From positions 124,001-188,000 of the forward strand of contig NZ_CANNDS010000001.1 in NCBI RefSeq assembly GCF_947503415.1: 64,000 bases of DNA. Reading direction: 5' to 3'. A model generated the notes under the pieces. The model saw only the letters and a program-made list of their open reading frames with translations, was not told the DNA's origin and did no database searches. The DNA comes from an uncultured Tateyamaria sp. (GTDB taxonomy: Bacteria; Pseudomonadota; Alphaproteobacteria; Rhodobacterales; Rhodobacteraceae). The position numbers and the translations under genes were made by a program. Each line of letters starts with the position of its first letter. Within the stretch, counting starts at the first letter, position 1. Below, piece by piece: positions 26,716 through 34,629 of the stretch.

Positions 26716-26958
26716 CTAGCGGCCTGTTCGGCCGATTTGCCAGACGACATAGCTGATCTGCACGGCTCCGAACAGGAGGCCATTAAAGAACCACAGGATG
26801 AACAGGATCAGAAACGCATCGTCACTGTTTTGGGCATGTGTGTGAATCTCTGCAACGTCGAGCAGCCAGATGGCAGCGACGAAGACGGCCGAGAGCGCAA
26901 ACCCCACAGCGGTGCCGCTGAGGAACAGGCGGATGAGCGGGTTTGGGTCGTCCTGCAT
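26716..26958 (-). CDS. Small two-helix membrane protein
   Basis: Unrecognised 80-residue protein with two hydrophobic helices: LFLSGTAVGFALSAVFVAAI at about 10-31 and FLILFILWFFNGLLFGAVQI at about 47-67. A short His/Asn/Asp loop (AEIHTHAQNSDD) lies between, which could bind a metal but may be chance. Ends 17 bases before the quinone oxidoreductase start on the same strand. Confidence 0.65.
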   Translation of the reverse strand: MQDDPNPLIRLFLSGTAVGFALSAVFVAAIWLLDVAEIHTHAQNSDDAFLILFILWFFNGLLFGAVQISYVVWQIGRTGR

Positions 26959-27268
26959 GTAATCAAATATAGTGCGTTGATTTTTTGGTGCCAGCGTGCG
27001 GCAAGGCTGAAGTACTCATTGGCTTGGTAATGCCAATCGGATGTATGCCTTACTGCAATTCAACACAGATGGTGAGTAAGTGCGGCTTGCGCGGGACTGG
27101 CACTAACGGAAGCCAATGCGCAACCACACCTGGGACCGCATGCGTCATCGTGATTTGAGCAATGTCAGCCTTGCTTCCGAACCTACATAAGTGCTGCAAG
27201 TCAGAGATGCTTGCTCAGCCACTCGCAGCGACGGAATTACAGGTGTCCCCAACCGCTGTAGCGCCTAC
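26959..27268. other. Intergenic stretch without a recognisable gene
   Basis: About 310 bases between the small membrane protein gene and the HIT gene. All frames are broken and composition looks less GC-rich than the surroundings. One small hairpin is visible (ATTGGC 27018-27023 with GCCAAT 27032-27037). It must hold the promoter of the HIT gene, but I see no convincing -35/-10 pair. It may be a decayed region. Confidence 0.5.
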
Positions 27269-27661
27269 ATGATAAGTATGATGAATACTTGCCGTTTTTG
27301 CCTCTCCAACGAACTTCTTGAAGACAGGCCGCTCTTTGAGAATAACTCGTATTACGTGTTGGGTATGCGCGAGGTTGAGCGCAGCCATGGCGCCATGGTC
27401 GTACTGAAACGCCATGCTGAAAAACCCTTTGATATCAACGATCGAGAATGGTCTGAGATTGGTGGCCCCCTCGCTTTCGCAAAGGAGATGCTGAGGCCTT
27501 TCAATGCATCCGGTTATTCGGTCGGCTGGAATGTCGGTGATCCGGCGGGACAACATGTCCAACATGTTCATCTCCATGTCATTTGCCGGTTTGAAGATGA
27601 TCCTGCGGCTGGCCTCGGTATTAACGGGCTCATTGGCAAGGTGAACGGTCTTATCCCGTGA
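27269..27661 (+). CDS. HIT family hydrolase
   Basis: Histidine-triad nucleotide hydrolase of about 130 residues. The triad is clear near the C-terminus: QHVQHVHLHV, i.e. HxHxHxx. An N-terminal CRFC pair may bind zinc. Family members hydrolyse diadenosine polyphosphates or aminoacyl-adenylates. The start is uncertain: ATG codons at 27269, 27278 and 27281 lie close together without a clear ribosome-binding site. It is isolated and flanked upstream by apparently non-coding DNA, and converges on the Hint-domain gene. Confidence 0.85.
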   Translation: MISMMNTCRFCLSNELLEDRPLFENNSYYVLGMREVERSHGAMVVLKRHAEKPFDINDREWSEIGGPLAFAKEMLRPFNASGYSVGWNVGDPAGQHVQHVHLHVICRFEDDPAAGLGINGLIGKVNGLIP

Positions 27662-27697
27662 GCATTGGCACAGTCACGAACGAAAGCCGCCTTATGC

Positions 27698-28792
27698 CTA
27701 TGGTGCAGATGCTTGAGTGGCCGTCGTCACGTCCGTAACCGCCCGCAGTTCATACCCCCGAACCCGGCGGCGCGCCCTTGGGAACGGCGCCGGGGCCGCG
27801 TCATTTGCAAGTTTTGGGTAGAGTGCCACAAGACGCCCGCGCGCCATGGGATCAAGGCTTTGGCGGGCCACGGGGCCGGGATAAAAGCTCTCAGCCAGCA
27901 TACCGTTGGCCCAGACCAATGCGTGGGCGTCGAACATGAAGTGGAAGTATTCGACCGCTTTTTGCCCGTTGTCCTGAACGATGTTGGCCCCATCAACGCA
28001 ATCGCGGGCCGCCATCAGAACCTCCGTCGTGTCGAACATCATGTGAAAGGCCGGATCGCGTCGGAACAGGCAGTGGCGCGGAGACACACCCGTCCGTGTA
28101 TGCGGTTGACCAGAGCCAAAGGTGTCGGAGGCGATCCAGACCGGCAGGTCGTCGCCCTGTGGGAACAGGATCATGCGCTGCGCGGCCCATGTGATCCGCT
28201 GTGCTCCCCCATCAAGTGTAAGAACGCGGTCCCCGATCCCAAGTCGTTCCACCGGTACATCCCCGTTTGGTGTGCGGATCAGTGTGCCGCGGACAAAGCA
28301 CACGATCTCTCCGTAAGGAGTGCCGCCGCCGTCGTTCTTGAACTCGATATCGTAGGTCGTGCCCGGGACCAGCGGCGCGGTGGAGACCACAAGCGTCAGG
28401 TCGCCCTGGTTTTCACCCGGTCCTGCCGCGACAAACAGCAAGTCGATGGGCGGGCCACCGCCGACAGGCGTCGCAGTGAGCGTGAATTCGACCTCAAGCA
28501 CGGCACCGGCACCCACTTGCACGGCATCACCATCTGCATTTGTGGTGTCGATGTCATCGCGCAGTATCTGGTTCAGCGGCGTCCCCCCGGGATCGTCCTG
28601 AAAGCCATCGTCGAATTCCATGTCGTCGTCTTCGACATTGATATCGATCGTGGTGGCCGCAGCGGCCAATGTCGCCTGCGCGTTGCCTGGAAGAGAAAAT
28701 GGGCCGTTTTGACCCGGGTTCAGTTGCCCGTTGTCGTTGACGAAATTGAAGTCTTCGAACAGGAAACCCGTTATTGAACCACCATTTGGCAT
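27698..28792 (-). CDS. Hint (Hedgehog/intein) domain protein
   Basis: Protein of 364 residues. The first 160 or so are an acidic, Asp/Gly/Thr-rich, beta-rich domain without Lys, resembling secreted repeat or Ig-like domains. A Hint domain starts at Cys165 (VCFVRGTLIRTPNGDVPVE) and continues RLGIGDRVLTLDGG, SPRHCLFRRD and an FHFMFDAHALVWANGMLAES block. This is the large Rhodobacterales Hint-2 class. Autoprocessing at Cys165 is possible but not proven, since the residues after the domain look unlike a classical intein junction. ATG 28792 has GGAG ten bases upstream. No secretion genes are adjacent. Confidence 0.85.
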   Translation of the reverse strand: MPNGGSITGFLFEDFNFVNDNGQLNPGQNGPFSLPGNAQATLAAAATTIDINVEDDDMEFDDGFQDDPGGTPLNQILRDDIDTTNADGDAVQVGAGAVLEVEFTLTATPVGGGPPIDLLFVAAGPGENQGDLTLVVSTAPLVPGTTYDIEFKNDGGGTPYGEIVCFVRGTLIRTPNGDVPVERLGIGDRVLTLDGGAQRITWAAQRMILFPQGDDLPVWIASDTFGSGQPHTRTGVSPRHCLFRRDPAFHMMFDTTEVLMAARDCVDGANIVQDNGQKAVEYFHFMFDAHALVWANGMLAESFYPGPVARQSLDPMARGRLVALYPKLANDAAPAPFPRARRRVRGYELRAVTDVTTATQASAP

Positions 28793-28960
28793 GACCCAAC
28801 ACTCCAACATCGGCCCGCGTTTTGCGAACCCCGCGCCCGTTTATACAATCTCTTGGGATACCAGCATACGGGGAATTAACGCCCGATTGGAAACACCGTG
28901 TTTCACATCGTGGTGATGGGCTTGCCTCGGCAATCCATGCTCATTTTTTGAGCGCGATTT

Positions 28961-29431
28961 TCAGAACGCTTCTGGTCGCGCCTCACGCGCCATGTGGTCA
29001 AGCACTGCATTGACGAATTTCGGTTCTTTGCCGTCTGGGAAGAACGCGCGCGCCACCTCGACATATTCGACAATCACCACCTTGGGCGGCGTGCCTGTGT
29101 CGCGAAACTCAGCCCCGGCAGCCCGGAAGAGTGCCCGCAAGGTCGGGTCGATCCGCGCGATGGGCCATTTGGCGACCAGCGCCCGGTCCGTCATCTGGTC
29201 AATGGGGGCCTGATAGTTCACCGCATCGTCCATGACCCGCGCGAAGTGGTCAGGATCGCCCTCAGCCATCTCGTCACCCTCATAGGACGCGCCAAAGCGG
29301 TGGTCCATGAATTCGACCTTGATCTGGTCGACGGTCTGCGCCGTCTGTTCCATCTGGAACAGGGCCTGCACGGCATACAGCCGCGCGGCAGAGCGCATCT
29401 TGCGTTTCTGGTTGCCCGAAAGGGTCGTCAT
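28961..29431 (-). CDS. nusB: Transcription antitermination factor NusB
   Basis: RNA-binding NusB of 156 residues, part of rRNA antitermination complexes with NusE. Seen: the opening RSAARLYAVQALFQME, LRALFRAAGAEFRDTGTPPKV and the closing VNAVLDHMAREARPEAF. ATG 29431 overlaps the ribH stop by ATGA, the ribH-nusB coupling that is common in proteobacteria. Confidence 0.95.
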   Translation of the reverse strand: MTTLSGNQKRKMRSAARLYAVQALFQMEQTAQTVDQIKVEFMDHRFGASYEGDEMAEGDPDHFARVMDDAVNYQAPIDQMTDRALVAKWPIARIDPTLRALFRAAGAEFRDTGTPPKVVIVEYVEVARAFFPDGKEPKFVNAVLDHMAREARPEAF

Positions 29432-29970
29432 GCGGTCGTGGATCCTGTCTTGGATGCCAGCTGGTATTCGGTGGCCGGTTTGAACCCGACCCCCTTGCTG
29501 GAGCGGCCCCACTTACGGCTGAGCGCGATCAGGTGCAAGGCCGCAGCCGCCGCCCCGCCCCCTTTATTCTGCCTGGCGGGATCGGCGCGCACTTCGGCCT
29601 GTTCGGTGTTTTCGACCGTCAGGATGCCGTTGCCGATGCAAAGCCCCTGCAGGCCCAGAAGCTGGATGGCGCGGGAGCTGTCATTGCAGACCGTTTCGTA
29701 ATGCGTCGTCTCGCCCCGGATCACACAGCCAAGGGCCACATAGCCGTCAAAGTTCGACAGGCGTTCGGCAATGCCGATGGCCGTGGGGATTTCCAGCGCG
29801 CCGGGCATTTCTACAAGATCCCAGGTGGCGCCTGCAGCCTCGATCTCGGCCTTGGCACCAGCGACCATATTGTCTGCGATCTGCTTGTAATAGGGCGACA
29901 CGACGATCAACAGCTTGGTGGGATCTTCAAAGCTGGGACGGTCCAGCACGTGGTGGTCAATGGATGCCAT
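29428..29970 (-). CDS. ribH: 6,7-dimethyl-8-ribityllumazine synthase
   Basis: Condenses the DHBP product of RibB with the RibD product to lumazine, the penultimate step of riboflavin synthesis. It has 180 residues. Seen: VEMPGALEIPTAI, the GCVIRGETTHYETVCND active-site stretch and GNGILTVENTEQAEVRAD. The internal loop after ADPARQNKGGG is normal. Lies two bases downstream of ribB. Confidence 0.95.
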   Translation of the reverse strand: MASIDHHVLDRPSFEDPTKLLIVVSPYYKQIADNMVAGAKAEIEAAGATWDLVEMPGALEIPTAIGIAERLSNFDGYVALGCVIRGETTHYETVCNDSSRAIQLLGLQGLCIGNGILTVENTEQAEVRADPARQNKGGGAAAAALHLIALSRKWGRSSKGVGFKPATEYQLASKTGSTTA

Positions 29971-29972
29971 GG

Positions 29973-31091
29973 TCAGTCTCCGAGGATGGGGCGGGTGCCG
30001 ACGATTTCGAGCCCGTAGGCGTCGATGCCCATATAGGTGGTGCGCGGGCTGTCAGTCAGCAGGATCAGGCGTGTGAGGCCCATATTGGACAGCATCTGTG
30101 CGCCCAGGCCGGTGTTCTTGACGATCCGCGGACCCGCGTCCTCATCGGTGAACAAGGATTTGCGTGGCTCCCGGAACAGGCAGACGACACCTCGACCTTC
30201 GGCGGCAATCTGTTCCATCGCGCGGGGCAACTCGCCCACCGGCTTGTCCGAGAGACCGAGGATATCCGTCACTTCGGTCAAGGCATGCGTGCGGACCAAC
30301 ACAGGTTCATCCGTGCTCAGGTCGCCCTTGGACAGGGTCACGTGTTCAATGCCATAGGTCTGGTCGGTGAATATGCGCATATCCCACTCGCCACCATGTT
30401 GCGAGGTGACCATACGGCGGTCCGTCTCGACCACCAGATTGTCGTGGCGGCGGCGATAGGCAATGAGGTCCGAAATGGTGCCGATCTTCAGCCCATGGAT
30501 CTTGGCATAGCTAACAAGGTCCGGCAGGCGGGCCATGGTGCCGTCTTCGTTCATGATCTCACAAATCACAGAACTCGGATAATGCCCCGCCAGACGCGAC
30601 ACATCACAGCCCGCTTCGGTATGCCCCGCGCGGACCAGCACGCCACCCTTGCGTGCACGCAGCGGAAATACATGTCCGGGCGTTGCCAATTCGGCCGCAG
30701 TGGCTTGCGGGTTCACAAGCTTGGAAATCGTCAACGCGCGATCCCCTGCGGAAATACCCGTGGTCACCCCCTCGCGCGCTTCCACAGACACAGTGAAGGC
30801 TGTCTCGTGGCGCGACGAATTGTGCATCGCCATCATGGGCAGGCCCAACGCATCAATTCGTTCGGCGGGCAAGGTCACACAAATCAAGCCACGCCCATGG
30901 GTCGCCATGAAATTCACAGCCGCCGCATCCGCGAAATTGGCCGGGATCACCAGATCACCTTCATTCTCGCGATCCTCATGATCAACCAGAATGAACATCT
31001 TGCCCAACCGGGCCTCGTCAATGATCTCTTCGATGGGCGAAATGGCGGCAGCCAAATCCGTCTCCACCGGACCGGGGGTTTCAAAGCTCAT
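29973..31091 (-). CDS. ribB: 3,4-dihydroxy-2-butanone 4-phosphate synthase with degenerate GTP-cyclohydrolase-II-like domain
   Basis: Makes DHBP from ribulose 5-phosphate for riboflavin synthesis. 372 residues in two parts. The N-terminal half is a complete RibB: VDHEDRENEGDLVIPANF, THGRGLICVTLP, RAGHTEAGCDVSRLAG. The C-terminal half aligns with RibA, but the zinc cysteines are absent: where RibA has a CxxDxxxSxRCDC segment this protein has THALTEVTDILGL. It is therefore unlikely to have cyclohydrolase activity, and RibA is expected elsewhere. Its ATG overlaps a possible 26-residue frame upstream by ATGA. Confidence 0.92.
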   Translation of the reverse strand: MSFETPGPVETDLAAAISPIEEIIDEARLGKMFILVDHEDRENEGDLVIPANFADAAAVNFMATHGRGLICVTLPAERIDALGLPMMAMHNSSRHETAFTVSVEAREGVTTGISAGDRALTISKLVNPQATAAELATPGHVFPLRARKGGVLVRAGHTEAGCDVSRLAGHYPSSVICEIMNEDGTMARLPDLVSYAKIHGLKIGTISDLIAYRRRHDNLVVETDRRMVTSQHGGEWDMRIFTDQTYGIEHVTLSKGDLSTDEPVLVRTHALTEVTDILGLSDKPVGELPRAMEQIAAEGRGVVCLFREPRKSLFTDEDAGPRIVKNTGLGAQMLSNMGLTRLILLTDSPRTTYMGIDAYGLEIVGTRPILGD

Positions 31092-31168
31092 GGATCACCT
31101 TTGGCAGCATTGCCCGCGACATAGAGGATCAGAAGCGCCAATGCCAGTGCAACGCCACGCACAAACAC
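31088..31168 (-). CDS. Possible 26-residue membrane peptide coupled to ribB
   Basis: GTG 31168 to TGA 31088 encodes a single hydrophobic peptide (MFVRGVALALALLILYVAGN then AAKGDP). A strong ribosome-binding site, GGGGAG at 31175-31180, lies six bases before the GTG. The TGA overlaps the ribB ATG as ATGA, and ribB itself has no better site of its own. It is either a tiny membrane protein or a leader peptide that delivers ribosomes to ribB. Short length means chance cannot be ruled out. Confidence 0.5.
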   Translation of the reverse strand: MFVRGVALALALLILYVAGNAAKGDP

Positions 31169-31296
31169 TGTTCGCTCCCCTGTTCCAGAAAAAATATTCC
31201 CGAAGGGCCTATCCGCACGCAGCAACTAAATACGCATGATGCGAGCACACCGGCACCACACACCCAAATGGCGTCAAGCGCAGCTTGTCCGCAGGA

Positions 31297-31884
31297 TCAA
31301 CCGGCCTCGGCCAGCCGTGCGACGTAGCGGGCAAGCGTGTCGATCTCAAGGTTCACACCATCCCCCACAGCCACGTCGCCCCAGGTGGTCACGTCTTTGG
31401 TGTGCGGGATGAAATTGATGCCGAACACCGCCCCCTGCACCTCGTTCACCGTCAAAGACGTACCGTTCAACGCCACGGACCCCTTTGGCGCAATGAACCG
31501 CGCGAGTTCATCGGGGGCCCGCAACTGCACCCGGGTGCTGCCGCCCTCATCCACCACAGACACGATCTCGGCCACGCCGTCCACATGGCCCGACACGATA
31601 TGTCCGCCAAGCTCGTCACCCACACGCAAAGCCCGTTCGAGGTTCAGGCGCTTGCCCACGGCCCATGCTGCCAGATTGGTTTTGGACACCGTTTCGGCAC
31701 TGACCTGAACATCATACCAGTCGGGGCCAAGGTCCACGACCGTCAGGCACACACCGTCCGATGCGATAGACGCACCCATGTCGATCCCAGCGGTGTCGTA
31801 GCCCGTCTGGATGCGCACCCGCAGGTCGCCTTCCTGCTTTAGGTCCATGATCGTCCCGATATCGGTGATGATGCCTGTAAACAT
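31297..31884 (-). CDS. ribE: Riboflavin synthase (alpha chain type)
   Basis: Dismutates two lumazines to riboflavin. It has 195 residues with the two-barrel duplication: MFTGIITDIGTI starts the first, and GGHIVSGHVDGVAEIV with NGTSLTVNEVQG marks the second. The ATG at 31884 is the conserved start; the open frame extends 21 codons upstream without meaning. Separated by about 110 bases from the ribB leader, and divergent from the capsule gene kpsS. Confidence 0.95.
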   Translation of the reverse strand: MFTGIITDIGTIMDLKQEGDLRVRIQTGYDTAGIDMGASIASDGVCLTVVDLGPDWYDVQVSAETVSKTNLAAWAVGKRLNLERALRVGDELGGHIVSGHVDGVAEIVSVVDEGGSTRVQLRAPDELARFIAPKGSVALNGTSLTVNEVQGAVFGINFIPHTKDVTTWGDVAVGDGVNLEIDTLARYVARLAEAG

Positions 31885-32039
31885 GCCTGTCCCTTCCGTG
31901 GTGCGTGCCCCCGAGGTAGCGGCGCAACACGCCAAGAGCAAGATCAACGCTCATTGCGATTTTTTTGCAGATACGCCATATAACCGCCCCAGTCGGGTGT
32001 TCATCTTAAGGTAAGACATTGCCGCGTATCAGGGATCAG

Positions 32040-33332
32040 ATGACACTGCATGCCCCGCCATCTCGGGTATTCCTGTTCTTGCAGGGACCGCATGGGCCGT
32101 TTTTCAACCGGCTTGGCGCGATGTTGCGCCGCGCGGGCGCCGAGGTGTGGCGCGTGGGCTTCAATGCCGGTGATCGCGCCTTCTGGTTTCATCCCCGCAG
32201 CTACATTCCCTTTCGCGGCAAGGCCGCCGATTGGCCCGACACGTTTGCCCAACTGGCAACCGACAAGGGCGTCACCGACATCGTACTTTACGGCGACGTC
32301 CGCCCGATCCACGCACAGGCCGTGACCGAGGCCAAGCGCCGCGGCATCACCGTGCATGTGTTCGAGGAAGGCTACATGCGCCCCTACTGGGTGACCTACG
32401 AACGCGGCGGCACCAACGGGCACTCGCGGTTGATGGACATGCCTGTGTCCGCAATGCAGGAAGCCTTGGCCCGGTCAGACATGGAAGCCCCACTGCCTCC
32501 GGCGCATTGGGGCGACATGCGCCAGCACGTGTTTTATGGCGCGCTCTATCATTGGTTTGTGATGTTCCAGAACCGACAGTATCGGAATTTCCAGCCTCAC
32601 CGCAGCCTAACCGTCGCACGTGAGTTCCAACTGTATCTCAAGCGCCTGCTGCTGATGCCATTCCTGACATTGGATAGAATGCAGGCCACACTCCGCATTC
32701 GCTATGGCGGGTTTCCCTATCATCTTGCGCTGCTGCAGCTTGAGCATGACAGCAGTTTTCAAAAGCATTCGCCCTTCGGCACGATGCCAGAGTTTTTGGA
32801 TCTGGTGATCCGGGGGTTTGCCGAGGGCGCTCCCAAACATCATCACCTCGTCATCAAGGCTCATCCGTTGGAAGATGGGCGCGCACCCATTCGCAAAACC
32901 ATCCGAACGCTGGCCCAGGAACTGGGACTGCAGGGCCGCGTGCACTATGTGCGCGGCGGCAAACTGGCCCAGCTTCTGAACGACGCGCGCAGTGCGGTGA
33001 CCGTAAATTCCACGGCCGCCCAGCAGGTATTGTGGCGGGGGATCCCCCTCAAGGTCTTCGGCAAAGCCGTGTTTGCCAAGCCGGAATTTGTCAGCGACCA
33101 GCCCTTGCCCGCCTTCTTTGCCGGGGCCACCCGGCCGGACAATCGTGCCTACAAGGACTACCGCCGATATCTGCTGGAAACGAGCCAGATCCCCGGCGGC
33201 TTCTACTCTGCCCGCGGACGCCGGCAACTGATGCGGCAGGTGGTCGACATGATGCTGTCGCCGGACGATCCCTATGATGCTTTGGCCTCGGGCACCGCGG
33301 CTCCAAGGCAACAGTTGCGGTTGGTCACCTGA
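32040..33332 (+). CDS. kpsS: Capsule polysaccharide export/modification protein KpsS
   Basis: Predicted beta-Kdo transferase that, with KpsC, builds the poly-Kdo linker on lyso-phosphatidylglycerol for group-2-type capsules. It has 430 residues. Seen: the opening VFLFLQGPHGPFFNRLGAML, VHVFEEGYMRPYWVTYERGG, IKAHPLEDGR and the closing NSTAAQQVLWRGIPLKVFGKA. Start choice: ATG 32040 has AGGGA four bases upstream; TTG 32019 with AAGG six bases upstream is an alternative adding seven residues. First gene of a plus-strand capsule cassette. Confidence 0.9.
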   Translation: MTLHAPPSRVFLFLQGPHGPFFNRLGAMLRRAGAEVWRVGFNAGDRAFWFHPRSYIPFRGKAADWPDTFAQLATDKGVTDIVLYGDVRPIHAQAVTEAKRRGITVHVFEEGYMRPYWVTYERGGTNGHSRLMDMPVSAMQEALARSDMEAPLPPAHWGDMRQHVFYGALYHWFVMFQNRQYRNFQPHRSLTVAREFQLYLKRLLLMPFLTLDRMQATLRIRYGGFPYHLALLQLEHDSSFQKHSPFGTMPEFLDLVIRGFAEGAPKHHHLVIKAHPLEDGRAPIRKTIRTLAQELGLQGRVHYVRGGKLAQLLNDARSAVTVNSTAAQQVLWRGIPLKVFGKAVFAKPEFVSDQPLPAFFAGATRPDNRAYKDYRRYLLETSQIPGGFYSARGRRQLMRQVVDMMLSPDDPYDALASGTAAPRQQLRLVT

Positions 33333-33481
33333 TCACCACTACCCCTATGGCTAGATTTTATCGCCGGACTCCGGTAGTTTGACCCTCAATCAGCGCGGGA
33401 AAACCGACGCGATCACAAGAAAATGGGCGTGGATCAACTTGCGTCCCGAGGCAGACAAGAACAGGTCGAGGAGACCGAGCA

Positions 33482-34621
33482 GTGATTTTCCAGTCATTCC
33501 GCTGGGCGCGCGTAGGTGCGTCATTGGCCCTTTTGGGGATTCTTGCATCGTGCGGACTGCCGCAGATTGGTCCCAACAAACGCCAGATTTTCTCGGGCTC
33601 TGTCCAACGCGAAGGTGACGCGTTCATCGTGTCGGTGAGTGACCGTGTGACCGAAGCCACTGCCGTGACACCTGCCCTTGGCTTTTCGGACGAGTTCCGC
33701 AACGCGGGCCTGATCGGTTCCGATACGATCCAGCCTGGCGACGTGCTCGGCCTGACCGTGTGGGAAAATGTCGATGATGGCCTGCTTGCAGGCGAAGCGC
33801 AAAACTCAACCATCCTCGAAGAGGTGCAGGTTGACGGTGCGGGCTTTATCTTTGTCCCTTATGCGGGTCGCATCCGGGCCGCGGGCAACACACCCGACGC
33901 CATCCGTCGCATCATCACCACCAAGCTCGAAGACCAGACCCCAGACCCGCAGGTCCAAGTGCGCCGCGTGGCAGGTGATGGATCGACCGTCTCGTTGATC
34001 GGATCGGTGGGCGCGCAAGGCGTTTATGCCATTGAACGCCCCACCCGCACCTTGTCCACAATGCTGGCCCGCGCCGGTGGTGTGACCATCGTACCCGAAA
34101 TTGCCCGTGTGACCGTCATCCGCTCCGGAATGCGCAGCCAGGTCTGGTTCCAGGACCTGTATGATCATCCCGAGCTCGACATAGCCCTGCGCGGCGGTGA
34201 CCGCGTTCTGGTCGAGGAAGACACCCGCGCGTTTACGGCTTTGGGTGCCACCGGGGGACAGGCCCGCGTGCCCTTTGAAAGCCAGACACTGAGCGCGCTC
34301 GAGGCATTGGCGCAAGTGGGCGGCTTGCAAACCAATTCGTCCGATCCCACCGGCATTTTCGTGTTCCGCAACGAACCGGCAGAAGTGGCCAACGTGGTAC
34401 TGGGCCGGGGCGATCTGATTGGCGCGCAGCGGCTGGTATATGTGCTGGACCTGACGCAGCCCAACGGCATGTTTCAGGCCCGCGACTTTGTCATTCGTGA
34501 CGGGGACACGCTCTATGTGACCGAAGCGCCATACACCCAGTTCGCCAAGATCATCACATCGCTCACGACGCCGCTGGTTGGGTTCAACTCGCTTGCGACG
34601 GGGATCGAAGGCAACAACTGA
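33482..34621 (+). CDS. Outer-membrane polysaccharide export lipoprotein (Wza/KpsD family)
   Basis: Predicted export channel component of 379 residues. Seen: a lipoprotein signal (SLALLGILASC, lipobox LASC with Cys25), a polysaccharide-export domain (DTIQPGDVLGLTVWENVDDG, GFIFVPYAGRIRAAG) and two SLBB-like domains (VSLIGSVGAQGVYAIERPTR, ALGATGGQARVPFESQTLSA). GTG 33482 is the start, with GGAG upstream. No inner-membrane co-polymerase, KpsM or KpsT is adjacent, so the rest of the export machine lies elsewhere. Confidence 0.9.
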   Translation: MIFQSFRWARVGASLALLGILASCGLPQIGPNKRQIFSGSVQREGDAFIVSVSDRVTEATAVTPALGFSDEFRNAGLIGSDTIQPGDVLGLTVWENVDDGLLAGEAQNSTILEEVQVDGAGFIFVPYAGRIRAAGNTPDAIRRIITTKLEDQTPDPQVQVRRVAGDGSTVSLIGSVGAQGVYAIERPTRTLSTMLARAGGVTIVPEIARVTVIRSGMRSQVWFQDLYDHPELDIALRGGDRVLVEEDTRAFTALGATGGQARVPFESQTLSALEALAQVGGLQTNSSDPTGIFVFRNEPAEVANVVLGRGDLIGAQRLVYVLDLTQPNGMFQARDFVIRDGDTLYVTEAPYTQFAKIITSLTTPLVGFNSLATGIEGNN

Positions 34622-34629
34622 TACCGCCC

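Noticed and set aside
31169-31296. FMN riboswitch upstream of ribB
   Set aside because: I found none of the conserved RFN blocks here or in the region upstream of ribE.
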